Below, piece by piece: positions 1 to 10,997 of a stretch of DNA of 64,000 nt. Origin of the DNA: Apostichopus parvimensis (lineage: Eukaryota > Echinodermata > Holothuroidea > Aspidochirotida > Stichopodidae); the NCBI GenBank assembly GCA_000934455.1, contig KN886837.1, positions 46,386 to 110,385 of the forward strand. The letters are read 5' to 3'. Under the pieces are notes generated by a model. The model did not search any database. It worked only from the letters and a program-made list of their open reading frames with translations, and had not been told where the DNA came from. Both the position numbers and the translations under genes were made by a program. The stretch's first letter is position 1; each line of letters opens with the position of its first letter.

Positions 1-99
1 GTTTCCAAAGCAAACCGCAGTGAAGGATAATGCCATTACAAATCTGCTGGTTATTCTTTTGCGGATACGTACTGAGCATGTCGGATAGACGAGACTCAA

Positions 100-340
100 C
101 TTACTACTACTACTACTATCGCCGCCTGTAGTAGTAGCATAGTAGCATCGCCAATTTAGAGTAGTAGCGGCAGCTTTTACAGCAGCGTCGTCTCTTAGGA
201 GTAGTAGCACCTTCTGGTTTGAGTAGTAGCACCTCCTGTTTAGGGTAGTAGCACCTCGAGTTTAGGGTTGTAGCACCTCCTATTTAGGGTACCAATGCCA
301 CCTGTGGTCCTTTTGGCGTTCCATAAGTACAGTCTACGGA
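100..340. repeat. Trinucleotide tract and ~22-bp direct repeats (repeat family copy 1, left half)
   Basis: A (TAC/TAG)n tract at about 100-135 runs into four or five imperfect direct copies of a ~22-base unit containing 'gtagtagcacctcctgttta' between about 190 and 290. The same order of parts (trinucleotide tract, spacer, ~22-base repeats, then 'ccttttggcgttccata') recurs at 32678-33020. The two loci are therefore copies of one interspersed element and not independent simple repeats. No coding potential is seen. Confidence 0.85.
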
Positions 341-341
341 A

Positions 342-576
342 GTCAGTCAACTCGGTACAAAACCAACTCGGTACATACCAACTCGGTACAATACCTAACT
401 CGGCACAGAACTGTACCGAGTTGGTAGTATACCAACTCGGTACAGTACCGAGTTGGTAGGTAAAACTCAGAGCCGTATCTCTATATACGGCTCTGGTAAA
501 ACTGTACCGAGTTGGTCATGTCGGTACTGTACCGATTTGGTATGTGCCGAGTTGGTTTTGTACCGAGTTGACTGAC
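342..576. repeat. Nested inverted-repeat array around a hairpin (repeat family copy 1, right half)
   Basis: About eleven copies of the 13-base word ACCAACTCGGTAC are present, some with one or two changes. Roughly five read forward on the left and six read as the reverse complement, mostly on the right. The outer ends match each other inverted (GTCAGTCAACTCGGTAC at 342 against its complement ending at 576). Between them, 468-495 is a tight hairpin whose arms are AGAGCCGTAT and ATACGGCTCT. The same hairpin occurs in the second copy at 33035-33063. This looks like a fold-back or MITE-type element; its mover is unknown. Confidence 0.85.
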
Positions 577-1506
577 ATTCCCGTCTACGCATACACCTAT
601 TACAATTCAAAAGTGAGTGAAACTTTGTGAAAGGATAATTATTTCGAATTCCAAGCTCTGAAGGGTGCGTGATTGGAAATGTAAGTACGTGTAGATCAGT
701 TTGTATGCATTAAGTTTAAACTTCATTTCTTCGTTAGACATTGATTGAAACACCTAGGCCTAACTAACTTACTAAGGCTATAGCCTAACGAAATCTTATA
801 TACTAGTCTGTAGCCTGTATATATTCAACTTCCAAATACAATGAATGCTAGTATGATTTCCACAAGGTTACGCCTATTACTATTATCATGGCAGCCAGCG
901 GAAAAGATAAATGCGGTATATAAATCACAAAGAAGCTGCTTGAACAAGGTGAAACCAAACATTGGTGCCTTTACCATTCAACCGGGCACACAAGTCACCC
1001 AGCAGTTGGACAAACAAGCCATACTAACCTTGTTATTTGTCTGGCTGCTGGAATTCTTACAGCAATTTCTTTAAGGTTTGTAAGAAGAAAGTGCTCACAA
1101 GTTTATGAGGATGAAGTATCTTAAATCTAAACAACGTATTTGGGGAGGGGCAGAGATGGTGTTAAATACTTTTGGCAACTAAACATTTTCCCTAAATATT
1201 CATTGAAACTATGCAAATATCATCGTCCTGTAAATGCTGACATGGAGTAGGACATTTCAAAATTTTACTGCATTTGTATTACCTATTGTACATTCACATA
1301 AAGTGAATACAAATGGGCCCCCTATTCAATTAAGGTTATCACACTGATTACTGTACAAAATGTTGCATATCCAAGCTTCATGTTAATAGATACCTGTATA
1401 GCATATCCTACTAAAAGTGATTTGCTATTTATATTTGCTATTTCTCATGTCTGTTTATTTCATTGTAGATATCTTTCATTTTTAACTTTAAAGACAACTT
1501 TATACA
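577..1506 (+). other. TRAPPC2: TRAPPC2 5' region with a probable untranslated first exon
   Basis: No coding exon is seen here. A good donor (GTAAGTACG) at 681 and a pyrimidine-rich acceptor ending at 1468 would join an untranslated exon ending at 680 to the exon carrying the TRAPPC2 start codon. The open frame at 841-1074 matches nothing I know and lies in this presumed intron. I see no clear TATA box. Confidence 0.5.
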
Positions 1507-4500
1507 ATGTCAGGAAGTTACTACTTTGTCATCGTTGGGCAGCATGACAACCCAATCTTTGAATTTGAATACTCGCCAAACTCAAAGGGCTCAGACAAGG
1601 TAATGTATATACGGTACATCTTCACAATGGTGTGGAATTGAGAGAACAAATTCCAGAATTTTTCTTCTGCTGAAATATTTTTCCCACGCAATATAAATGC
1701 TATGAAAATAATATAATATTCAATCCATTTTGTTGTGTGAGAATAATTGATCTGTCGATAAGCACATACATACATCACTCTGATTTGAACCATTTGTAAA
1801 GGAAATATTTTAAAATTATTTTCTGATGTTGATGCTGCTGTTAGTCAGTTAATATGGTTAACCTGTCCTGACCATCAGTGTTGTAGTAATCGTATTTTAA
1901 TTATCTGACACCTCGGACGAGGTTAGAATGAGGAACAGCAAGAGTAACAAATAAACACGACACGTAATGTTTTGCGCAATGTTTACGTCTTCTTTTTCCG
2001 TACGAAATGTAACGAGTGCGATCACTTTAAGTTTGGTTATGTGAAGAAGAAGAAGAAGAAGAAGATGAAAGAACACATTTTGAAACTTTATTTTTGGAAT
2101 CAATCAATCAATATAAATGTAATAACCTGTATGTATGTATGTATGTCTTCATGGAGAATGTAAACAAACAAATAAAGCTTGGATGACTGAGTACAGTGAG
2201 GCAAAAATTACAGTCCTAAGGGTACAGTTTGAACTGTAATGATGCTCACTCTCTTAGTGTGTTACTCTCTCAACTTCAATAATGCACTTAATGTTCTCCT
2301 GGAAATGTAGAACTTTAAGATTTTGTTGCAGCATTTAGAATTGCTTTATACACTGTATATCTCCAGATCTTATTGGACATTTTCATTTTTCTTAAATCGT
2401 TTAGAAAGATGACCATAGACACCTGAACCAATTTATCGCACATGCAGCACTTGACCTGGTCGATGAGTACGTATGGACATCTCCAAATATGTAAGTCTTT
2501 CATCTACATGCCTGAATTGTTCCAAGGGCTTAATCATTAATTTTTACAGCTGGTACCCAAACTACTGGAACTGCATATAATAAACTAAAAAATTGTATGT
2601 TAAGTGGCCAAATTAAATAGTTAACACAGATGCAAAGATGTACAGTATAGCAGTTGTGTACACAGTTCTGCATATTGAGTGATTTATGAGATGCAGTACA
2701 AATTTGCATCTAAAAGTTGCTTCCTATAGTGTGAGAGTTTAATTAACTCCTGAAAGTGGAGAGCAGAATAGAATATTTTAGTATACACTATTTATGCTAC
2801 CAGCCAACAAACAGTATGCGCTATTTGTAACAGAAATCAATTCGTATGTCATATGTGCTCCCTTAGCACAGACTCATGTTGTGGTCTCAAATAAAATTGT
2901 CTCTTTGGCATGACTCAAATGCTGCTATGCATTGCACAGTGACGTTCTCTTTGTGTGTACAACTGTAACAGTATGGGAAGAAAAGCCGTGATAGTAGTCT
3001 ATGAACCTCATTCCATTGGAGCATTGTAAGACCATCCTAGTTCTTAAATTAAGGCTTAATGCTCTTAATGTGTCCTTTATCTTTGATACCCTGCTTACAT
3101 GTCTCCTCACAACCTCAGCACTGTCGCTGTACCATGCCTAGCGTGAACTGGTAGTCTTTTTAGCATTGTATGCCCTCTAAGACTGGTTACCAACAGTCAA
3201 TGACCTTCCTTATCATTCTACCACCCAAAGTGCTTGGAATGTTATTTTTTTTATCTCTTTTTGAATCTTATGGAAATGATAGTATCTGTTCAAATCTTAC
3301 TCAAATGAAAGATTTTCAGCATACAGGTACACTAGCTGTTCATTGACAGGCTCAGTCACTACTACTCTATTATATCAGAATGTAATTAAAATATTTGTAA
3401 TCATTTACTGTATATCAGTAAATACTGTACCTACAGGTACAGTAAATCCACTTCTGGTTACTGCAAATATAGTAAAAGCCAATGGGAAACTCCCTGACAA
3501 GCTAACTGATTCATTTCTGTGAACCTCTGTCTTTTATAAACCACTGTATGCTGTTAGAAGTGAGTTACTGTATGGTGACATATTGTGGCTTTCCTGTTAT
3601 TTTGAGATATATTTGTTCCAATTACCAAAAGAAAGAAACAGTGACTGATTTCCCTACACAACCCTATCTGTTTTCAAACACAACCCTATTTGTGGAAAAT
3701 TTCAATGCTATAGATCAGTTAGACTTGATTAATTGATATCATATCTACTGTAGAATTGAGGTTTTCTTTGTCTAATTAAGGCTAGTTTGGCATTTAATAA
3801 TTATAAAATCTTTTACTTTTCTTTTGAAGGTACTTCAAGGCAGTGGACAAATTTAATGAGTGGTTTGTTTCGGCTTTTGTGACGGCAGGACATATCCTTT
3901 ATTCAAACCAATTATAATTTATTTACAGCTTATACTAAACCAACATGCAGATTTCTGTGGATATCACATGACAAAGCACATGAAGTAAATGATTGAAGTG
4001 TATTGAGGTAGAAGGGGGTGGTTGGGAGGGGAGGAAGTCCATTATAATATCATGACAGGGTTGGCTTTATTCAAAAAGGTGTTAGCAATGCTGCAGGTGT
4101 TTTGCCCATAATTCATCCAAAGAAAAGCCTATTGGCATGCAAACTGACAAATATTTAAATAGGATGACCAAGTGCTTAACACAGTTTTCTTTCTAAGAAC
4201 ATTATTCAGAAGCCAAAGGGCTGTGTACCTTTACATGAGTTTCTTACAAAGGCTGCTAGTCAGAAGCCAAATGGACTTAGAATGTAACCTGACCAAATAT
4301 AATCTCACCCAGATTCATTTGATATAATCCATAAGAGAGCAAGGGGGAAATATTGCATGGGTGAATTTTTTTCTTCATGTTTTCATTCATCTCTTTCATG
4401 TTCCTTAATGTTATACACATGTTAGATTCTTAATGTTACATGACACCAAGAATGAAGACGGCATCAAAACATTCTTTTCTGACATCTACGAAGTCTTCAT

Positions 4501-5859
4501 CAAGGTAACTCTTAACTTTTGTTTTTTTCAAACCCCACTAAATGTGAAGGGAGAGACTGAATGAAACAGAAATTTTATTTAGAATGAAAAGTAAACTAAA
4601 AGAAAAGAACTTTCCTGAAACGAAAATCAGATAGTTATTCATTGGTTTCACAGCAAGTGGAATATCACTGGTCATTCATGGTTTGTTGGTCCTTTATGAA
4701 GCAATATTCTCTGTAGATTATTCTGCAGGATAAGCTATGACATACAGCCATATAAGAACAAAAATATACCTACAGTATCAGCTCTTCTTAGAATGTGGTT
4801 TTGATTAGAACTCAGTAGTTTTTCTGCATCTCTGTCGCTCAGTGCAACAGATTGAAGCTGAATGATGAAGACAGGGTTTAGTGGTCAAAAAAAATCTGAA
4901 TAAATTACCCTTATACATATATTAAATATTTATTACATTACATGTTCTTATACATTCAAGTTCTTATACATTACATGTTCATGAACATACATGATTCAAA
5001 AATGTAGCAAGATGTTACAAAAGCATGTTGGCTTTTTGGTGCACATACATACATACATACATACATACATACATACATACATACATACATACATACATAC
5101 ATACATACATACATACATACACACATACACACGTACACCCACACACATACATACACACATACATACACACATACATACATACATAACTATTGTTTTCTTT
5201 GATGTTTACTGGGCAAAGAATTGAATATGTGACTTGTGCTACAAGGTAGCTGCTCGTGTAGCTGGGCAAGCCTGCCAATTGTAACTCAGTGTAATATTAC
5301 TTGAACTAAAACACCCTCCCGGATGTATTCATCAAAGGTTTCTGTTTCCATACTTACTGAATTCTGTTCCACCTCACCCCCCCCCCCCCCCTAGTATTTG
5401 ATTCTCGAAACACTTTTTCATGTCGGTATTATCACATGTGAAATCAAATTAGAGAATTTCAAAATTTGATTTTGTTACTTCATTATCTGAAATGAAATTT
5501 TTCTATGCACACTAACAGTATATTGTTATGAGATTTGAATAGTATGGGAAAATATCCAAAATTAACACAAAATCTGCTTTAACATTCATAAAACTATGGC
5601 GTTACATAGCAGAACCAAAACACTCCAATGATTGTCGTTTGTATCAATGAATGTAAAAGAATGAAGAAACCTGCACATTTAGTTCAAAGTTAATAAACAC
5701 ATCCTGAATTTAACATTATTTAACATAGCATTGTAATGTTTATATTGCTTCCACTTTCAGTATTGCTTGAATCCATTCTATGACCCAGGCCGACCTATCA
5801 AGTCGACTGCATTTGAGAAGAAAGCCCTCTTTCTAGCCAGGCGGTACCTGACTAGTTGA
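1507..5859 (+). CDS. TRAPPC2: TRAPPC2 (sedlin), small core subunit of the TRAPP tethering complexes
   Basis: Five coding exons at 1507-1599, 2405-2490, 3830-3891, 4419-4504 and 5761-5859 join in phase to 141 residues; human TRAPPC2 has 140. The protein opens [16 protein letters not shown] and has the longin-fold family blocks [34 protein letters not shown] and [16 protein letters not shown]. Asp48 corresponds to human Asp47, a residue hit in spondyloepiphyseal dysplasia tarda. The family acts at ER-Golgi membranes in vesicle tethering and in export of large cargo such as procollagen. Intron 3 (3892-4418) has AT-AC ends of the U12 type; the other introns are GT-AG. Intron 4 holds a (CATA)n microsatellite. 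The start is the first ATG after the acceptor at 1468 and matches the family N-terminus exactly. All parts of the protein are accounted for. Confidence 0.97.
3892..4418 (+). other. U12-type AT-AC intron in TRAPPC2
   Basis: The intron begins ATATCCTTT, the exact minor-spliceosome donor consensus. It ends TTCCTTAATGTTATACAC, in which TTCCTTAAT is the U12 branch-site consensus placed about ten bases before the terminal AC. Using these ends restores GHVRFLML across the junction, as in human TRAPPC2; no GT-AG pair nearby does so. I recall a report of a non-canonical splice site in human TRAPPC2, which would make this an old conserved intron. Confidence 0.93.
5043..5186. repeat. (CATA)n microsatellite in TRAPPC2 intron 4
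   Basis: Roughly 35 tetranucleotide units, with (CACA) interruptions near the right end. It creates open frames of repeated YVCM or IHTY type on both strands, which are not genes. Confidence 0.97.
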
Positions 5860-8671
5860 AGGACGCAGCATCATCAGAAGTCAACATCATCATCATCAGA
5901 AGTCACCAGCACGGACAAAAGCTGTCACATCCAAATATATCTATTGCTATCGGATAGTTTTTAAGGGGAAATGCTGGATGCAATATGAAAACTATGTTAA
6001 CATTCTGAAGTTGTGTATTGTATGGTACACTTATCACCAATGACTTACCCAGGAAATGAACATAGTATGTAGGGATGTCTGTCAGCAGTGATCAAAATAG
6101 AAAAATATGTTGACTAGACAGTACTTAAAAAAATGTGCAATTAAGCTTCATTGGAAGTGGGAAGTGTGAGAAGGGTAGGTGATATTGCATGAGAAGAGCA
6201 ACTATTTTGTTATGCTAATCTACTGGCAAAAACTGGATTATATCCATTTATGTTATCCATTTATGTTATCCATTTAATATGAGAGGAGGATGCTGGAAAG
6301 AGGGGTGGGGGTGGGGGGACTACATCACTGTTTGGTATTCAGCCAAATGAACATGTCTGAGAAACTGATTTGAAGTACAGTTTGTAAGATGTTTAGTTGC
6401 TCCAACTTTATATGAATTAGATTGTAATATTTTTCACTCCCAGTCACAGTGCAACTCAAGTGAAGATAATTGACACCATGGATGTGAGCAGCAAAAATAT
6501 CCAGTGGACTGGTGGGAGGGTGTGGTTGGGGGAGCAAGTAAATGTCATCAGATTGGAAGCATTTAATGAGAGAGTACAGTTAAAACATGTTTTAATATTT
6601 TGATACCACCACCCATGTGGATGCCCTTGTTTTACCTCCATGGTATGATACACTACCATAAGAGCATAAAGTGAGCAAAGCCGATTTTCAGTGTTCTGTT
6701 AACATCCTATGCTTTATAGCCTCTTTTAGTTAATACCCAGGAGGATATAGGGCTGAAAATAGATTTTGTTCTTTGGCAGTTACAATTTGGGACAATCAGA
6801 CCTAACCTGAACTTGTAACACAACTGATGCTACTGTATTGTTAATATTTCATGTACTGTCGTATGAATGTAACTGAGTGGGTAAGAAATGTTAACTAGTA
6901 TAAAAAGTATGTAAATATGATATAAATTATATGGTACCCAACCAAAAGATTTTGAGTGTGTGTTTGTGTTCTTGTTGTGTAAAAGTGGGGTCCATTTCCC
7001 CGGTTTTTCCCAAGGATTAAGAAACCAACAGAAGATCATGTGAAATATTATCCTTGTGCTAAACGCACAGTTTTATATGTTCATCCAGCCTATTTCCAGT
7101 GATTGCTCAAAGAATTAGGATGCAAGCATATAATTTTCATGTCTACTTAGCACCAACACTTCCCCGGTACTGCCACCCCCCTCCCATCCCCACCCCCTCC
7201 CTATTCGACGGACGAGAATGTGCTCAAACATCTGACTACTTTCTCAAATATCAAGGGAGGGAAGGATCCCATTCATAATCATTGATTGCAGTACAGACTT
7301 GGTGAATAATGAAGCACTGAAAAATTAAAGCACCCCCAGATTTCCCACTTGCAGCCCAAGAAACACTAAATCCACTAAACAAATAAGGCACAATCATAAG
7401 GCACATCGGTAATTATGAATATGGTTAGTAATATATTGCTCTATAGGATATTGATGAGTAAAATAAGAACACCCTAAATGCTACACCATGCCTTCACCAC
7501 GACATCCTTGTTTTTAACTTTCCACTATACCGACAACGTTGTTTCTACACTCACACTGCATAAAATAAAATGCCAACTATTCACGCACGCGCTCAGTTGT
7601 ACACGGCTGATTCATATAATTCTATGTCGAAAAATTCGGTATGTATATTACGCCAGGGTATTGCAATGGGGAAATGTGTACGCAAGGGTGATCTGTCGCG
7701 CCCGCCCATGGCATGGCTTCAACTAATTTTGTGTGTAAGAAAACACAGTTACTGATAAGCGCTACAGCAGATCTCTGGTTAGAACAGTAGCGGTAATTAA
7801 GAGATGCCAACTAGCCTGGGCTATGTAGCCGATTGTCTTTAGTGTGAATGCAGAAACTGTCCACGGGTACCCGTTTTTATTTCGGTACGAAGTTTTCTGT
7901 GTAGCGCAATGGGTCGCCCGTTAGTTTGATTCAGTAGCCTATTTGAATATCATTTTTGTCTGGGCCTGACTACTCGTTCACCAAATTTCAAGATAAACAA
8001 ATCCTGAGGGTGTCGTATTTGATCAAAAGTAAAGCGCGGAACTAAATTGACAAATGAACGCAACTGAGTCGCGCACGCTAAGATGTTGTCCAACAGCTCG
8101 GCGTGGTTCTGCGTCGCAATTCCGTCAATCGGAATTTAAGAAGGTCAATTATCGGGTAAACGTATTTTAAAAAAAACAGGTTCACTGGGACCAGAACTGT
8201 CTCATTAATGATTAATAATACTGATGTGATGGCCCGTTCCATTGTAGTTAAGCTGACCATGTCCAAGTATAGCGCCGAAGGCGGTCCCTTTACATAAGTA
8301 CGGTATGTAGTGCCATACGCTGTAAGAATCCCATTCCATACGCAAGACGCACTCAACGCTTTAACTTGAGGTTTATTTGCACGCGTTCAATATAGTTATA
8401 GTGACGTAACAGAAGGTGTCGGGTACTGTTTTTTAACAGACGATCTGTTCCTAGATACGGATCACAGCGTTAACAAAATGACTAGGCTCGTTTGAATGGG
8501 TTAACCATCACCTTGGCTGACTTCTAGAAAGTGTCTGCCAATGTTTTTTGGGTGATAGCTTAAAGGAGGCCTAGAGGAATTAAGAAGACTTTTTAAATTT
8601 GTAATCCGACATTCGAATGTAGTCTGAATACCATCGCCTTAATCTGTTAATTAGTTTCGAGAAAACTACTC
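5860..8671. other. TRAPPC2 3' UTR and intergenic DNA
   Basis: After the TRAPPC2 stop comes AT-rich, probably 3' untranslated sequence, then DNA in which I find no coding exon, RNA gene or recognisable repeat. Pyrimidine-rich C-tracts lie near 7175-7200. From about 7480 the base composition becomes richer in CpG, as expected near the next promoter. A CRE-like TGACGTAA lies at 8402-8409, about 270 bases before the speriolin start; whether it is used is not known. Confidence 0.55.
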
Positions 8672-10912
8672 ATGGCTGACATCAACGTTTATGGCAACTC
8701 CTTCCATAAAGGACGCTTAAGTGATTTGATTCAAAGCAGAAAACTTGCAATCGATGAGAACGGAAAGGTAATACTTGTGGACAAACGTACTGATGAAATG
8801 GCGAAAATTAAACAAGAGTTAAATTATTTCCGAAAGAATCTAGGTGCCATGCTCTCTGCTGATAAAACATTTCGAGAAGCTTTGATAATGCTGATCAAAA
8901 ACTGGGAGCAGGCATCACTAAATCTGAGTAATTTCGAGGTAACTGGAGAAGGAATGGATTTACAAAATCAGACTACCAAAAAAGACACCGACACTTCCTC
9001 TGAGCTTTGCGTTCACGATTTGACGGTTGAGAGCAGCAACATTAGCAGCCTCGACGGTATTATGATAAACAAAAATCACAAACGGTTTCAAGAAAGGCAA
9101 ACGAATAAAGGTGAATCGGTTAAGGAAAATAATCTCATGCACATACACGAAACGTCGACGAGCGATCGCTTAGCAGCCGACGATCAACAGTATGGACAAG
9201 CACCAGGAATGGATCAAACGCCTGCAATAACGGATCAAACGGCTGTTCCAAAAGATGAGATTTTGCCATCTCGTTTTCGTACAAACGATCCGAATCAAAT
9301 AGCTAGCGTGCATGATCAGTACAACGTCAGTAAAATGTTGAACACCAATCAAAACGTTGTGAAGTATCATGAAGGGGGCATGCGTTCCACGACATCGAAA
9401 GAAGCAACACCGAATATACACATTTCGCCGGATACGGCTTGTAGCAAAGAAACGGCAGACCAAGTGAAAAAATTCAAGGACTTGAAAAGAATTATGTCTG
9501 ATTTTACCAGATGGCAGAGAAGTCAGTTTCGACTTTTGAGATCGACTTCTTCGAAAAGTCTTCAAAAGAAGAAAAGTCACGTTCTCGACAAGTCAACCTT
9601 GAACGTTAAAGGAAGCCGAAGAAAATGGTCGAAAAGAAGGTTTGATTTAACGAAGATGCCGGACGAACTGAAACAAAATTTAAACGATTATGGTCAAGTA
9701 TTTAATATGGTGGACGAAACTAAAACAGATAAGCGGGCCGGTGTGACGGTGTCTCCTCCTTTAACCAATGTGCCGTCGTACCGGTTAATCGGGGAAGTTG
9801 TGTTTCAGTTGGAGAGGCGGATTATGGCTTACATATTTAAAGGAGAGCGTGTAAAGTTGGAATACACTATACTGAACGCTAACCAGATGATAGACATGTA
9901 TCACAAATCGACAGAATCACAGCTTTTAAACAGAAAGGACAAAATATTTAGTCATCTGAGACGGTGTGGTCTGAGAGCACACCGGCATAACAAGTTAATG
10001 ATGGGTCTGATGGAGGCGTATGGGACCTGTGATAACCTACACGAAGCGAAACAAATAGCAAAAGACAACGGTAAGCGTTATATTGGATGGACGCAAATTT
10101 GCAGTCATCACAATTACCTGGGGGATACAAATGTTATATGGGGTATACATGTGTGTGGGAATATTACCATGTTGGGGGAGAGGCAAATTTATAGTGACTC
10201 AACATATGTTTAACACAATTCATTTACACTATGCCAATACTTTTATTCATTATGATTATTTGCCTGACTGCATTTTGGCGCGATTGATACCTGTACTATA
10301 TATGCTATGTAACATAATATCAACTTTCCTTAATAAATCAGAGATAAACGGCCGCTACCGTCGTATTCAAATAACTTACACGATACGAAATATAGGCTTC
10401 ATGCATTGAGTTACAAGTAAACAGCGAATGAAGATGGCAATGTCAGCGCGAAGAACGATGCAAATGTTAGCGGGGCGCGGTAATGAGTTCATGTGCAATG
10501 TTCAATGTGACCAGAAACATTCCCCTCCCCTATATCATAAGGTTAAGCAATTGGGTCAAAATGCCACACCACAGGAGATAGAACATACCATGAAATCCCA
10601 AACCAGTCTTCCTTAAACTATACGTCTACTGATTTCAATAAGCTATAGCCTAACACAAAACAGTGGGGAAATTACCTAAAAGAAAGAAAAATTCAACCAA
10701 AATATTACGTAAACAATATTTGAAGACGTCCATGGACTGACCGTATATGTATGTGTTGTTTCTTTGCATGTACAGGTTGGGAGAACCATCGGAATTTTAA
10801 ATATGACATCCTACAGATCACACCAACAAATCTACTGCATGACGTCATTATATTTGTTGACTGCCTGATCCACCTGGCGAACACCGACAAGGCGGCTATA
10901 TTTCTTTGGTAG
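8672..10912 (+). CDS. SPATC1L: Speriolin-family protein (SPATC1/SPATC1L-like)
   Basis: Exon 1 (8672-10070) ends at a GTAAGC donor and joins exon 2 (10776-10912) in phase, giving 511 residues. The open frame running on to 10213 is read-through into the intron. Residues about 366-511 match the speriolin C-terminal domain: GEVVFQLERRIMAYIF, then a helical stretch with LRRCGLRAHRHNKLM and LMEAYGTCDNL, ending FVDCLIHLANTDKAAIFLW, where vertebrate proteins end in a similar DGKPMFIW. Residues about 40-85 are probably coiled coil. The long middle (90-360) is polar, low in cysteine and unlike anything I know. Speriolin is a centrosomal partner of Cdc20 in male germ cells, and SPATC1L is needed at the sperm head-tail junction. 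Which vertebrate paralogue this matches cannot be said. A polyadenylation signal follows at 10992. Confidence 0.85.
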
Positions 10913-10991
10913 TAGTGATGCTGCAGCTATGGGGTATCTTTCAACACGAAAGTCTTTATTGGTTGGTTGTAATATTGTATAATGATAGATT

Positions 10992-10997
10992 AATAAA
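10992..10997 (+). promoter_or_regulatory. Polyadenylation signal AATAAA of the speriolin-like gene
   Basis: AATAAA lies 80 bases after the TAG stop at 10910-10912, the first such signal on the plus strand after the gene. Confidence 0.6.

Noticed and set aside
4971-5278. Open frames on both strands with repeated YVCM/IHTY
   Set aside because: Translation of the (CATA)n microsatellite inside a TRAPPC2 intron.
10071-10213. Last 47 codons of the long frame after the speriolin domain
   Set aside because: Intron read-through: the GTAAGC donor at 10071 and the acceptor ending 10775 restore the conserved C-terminus.
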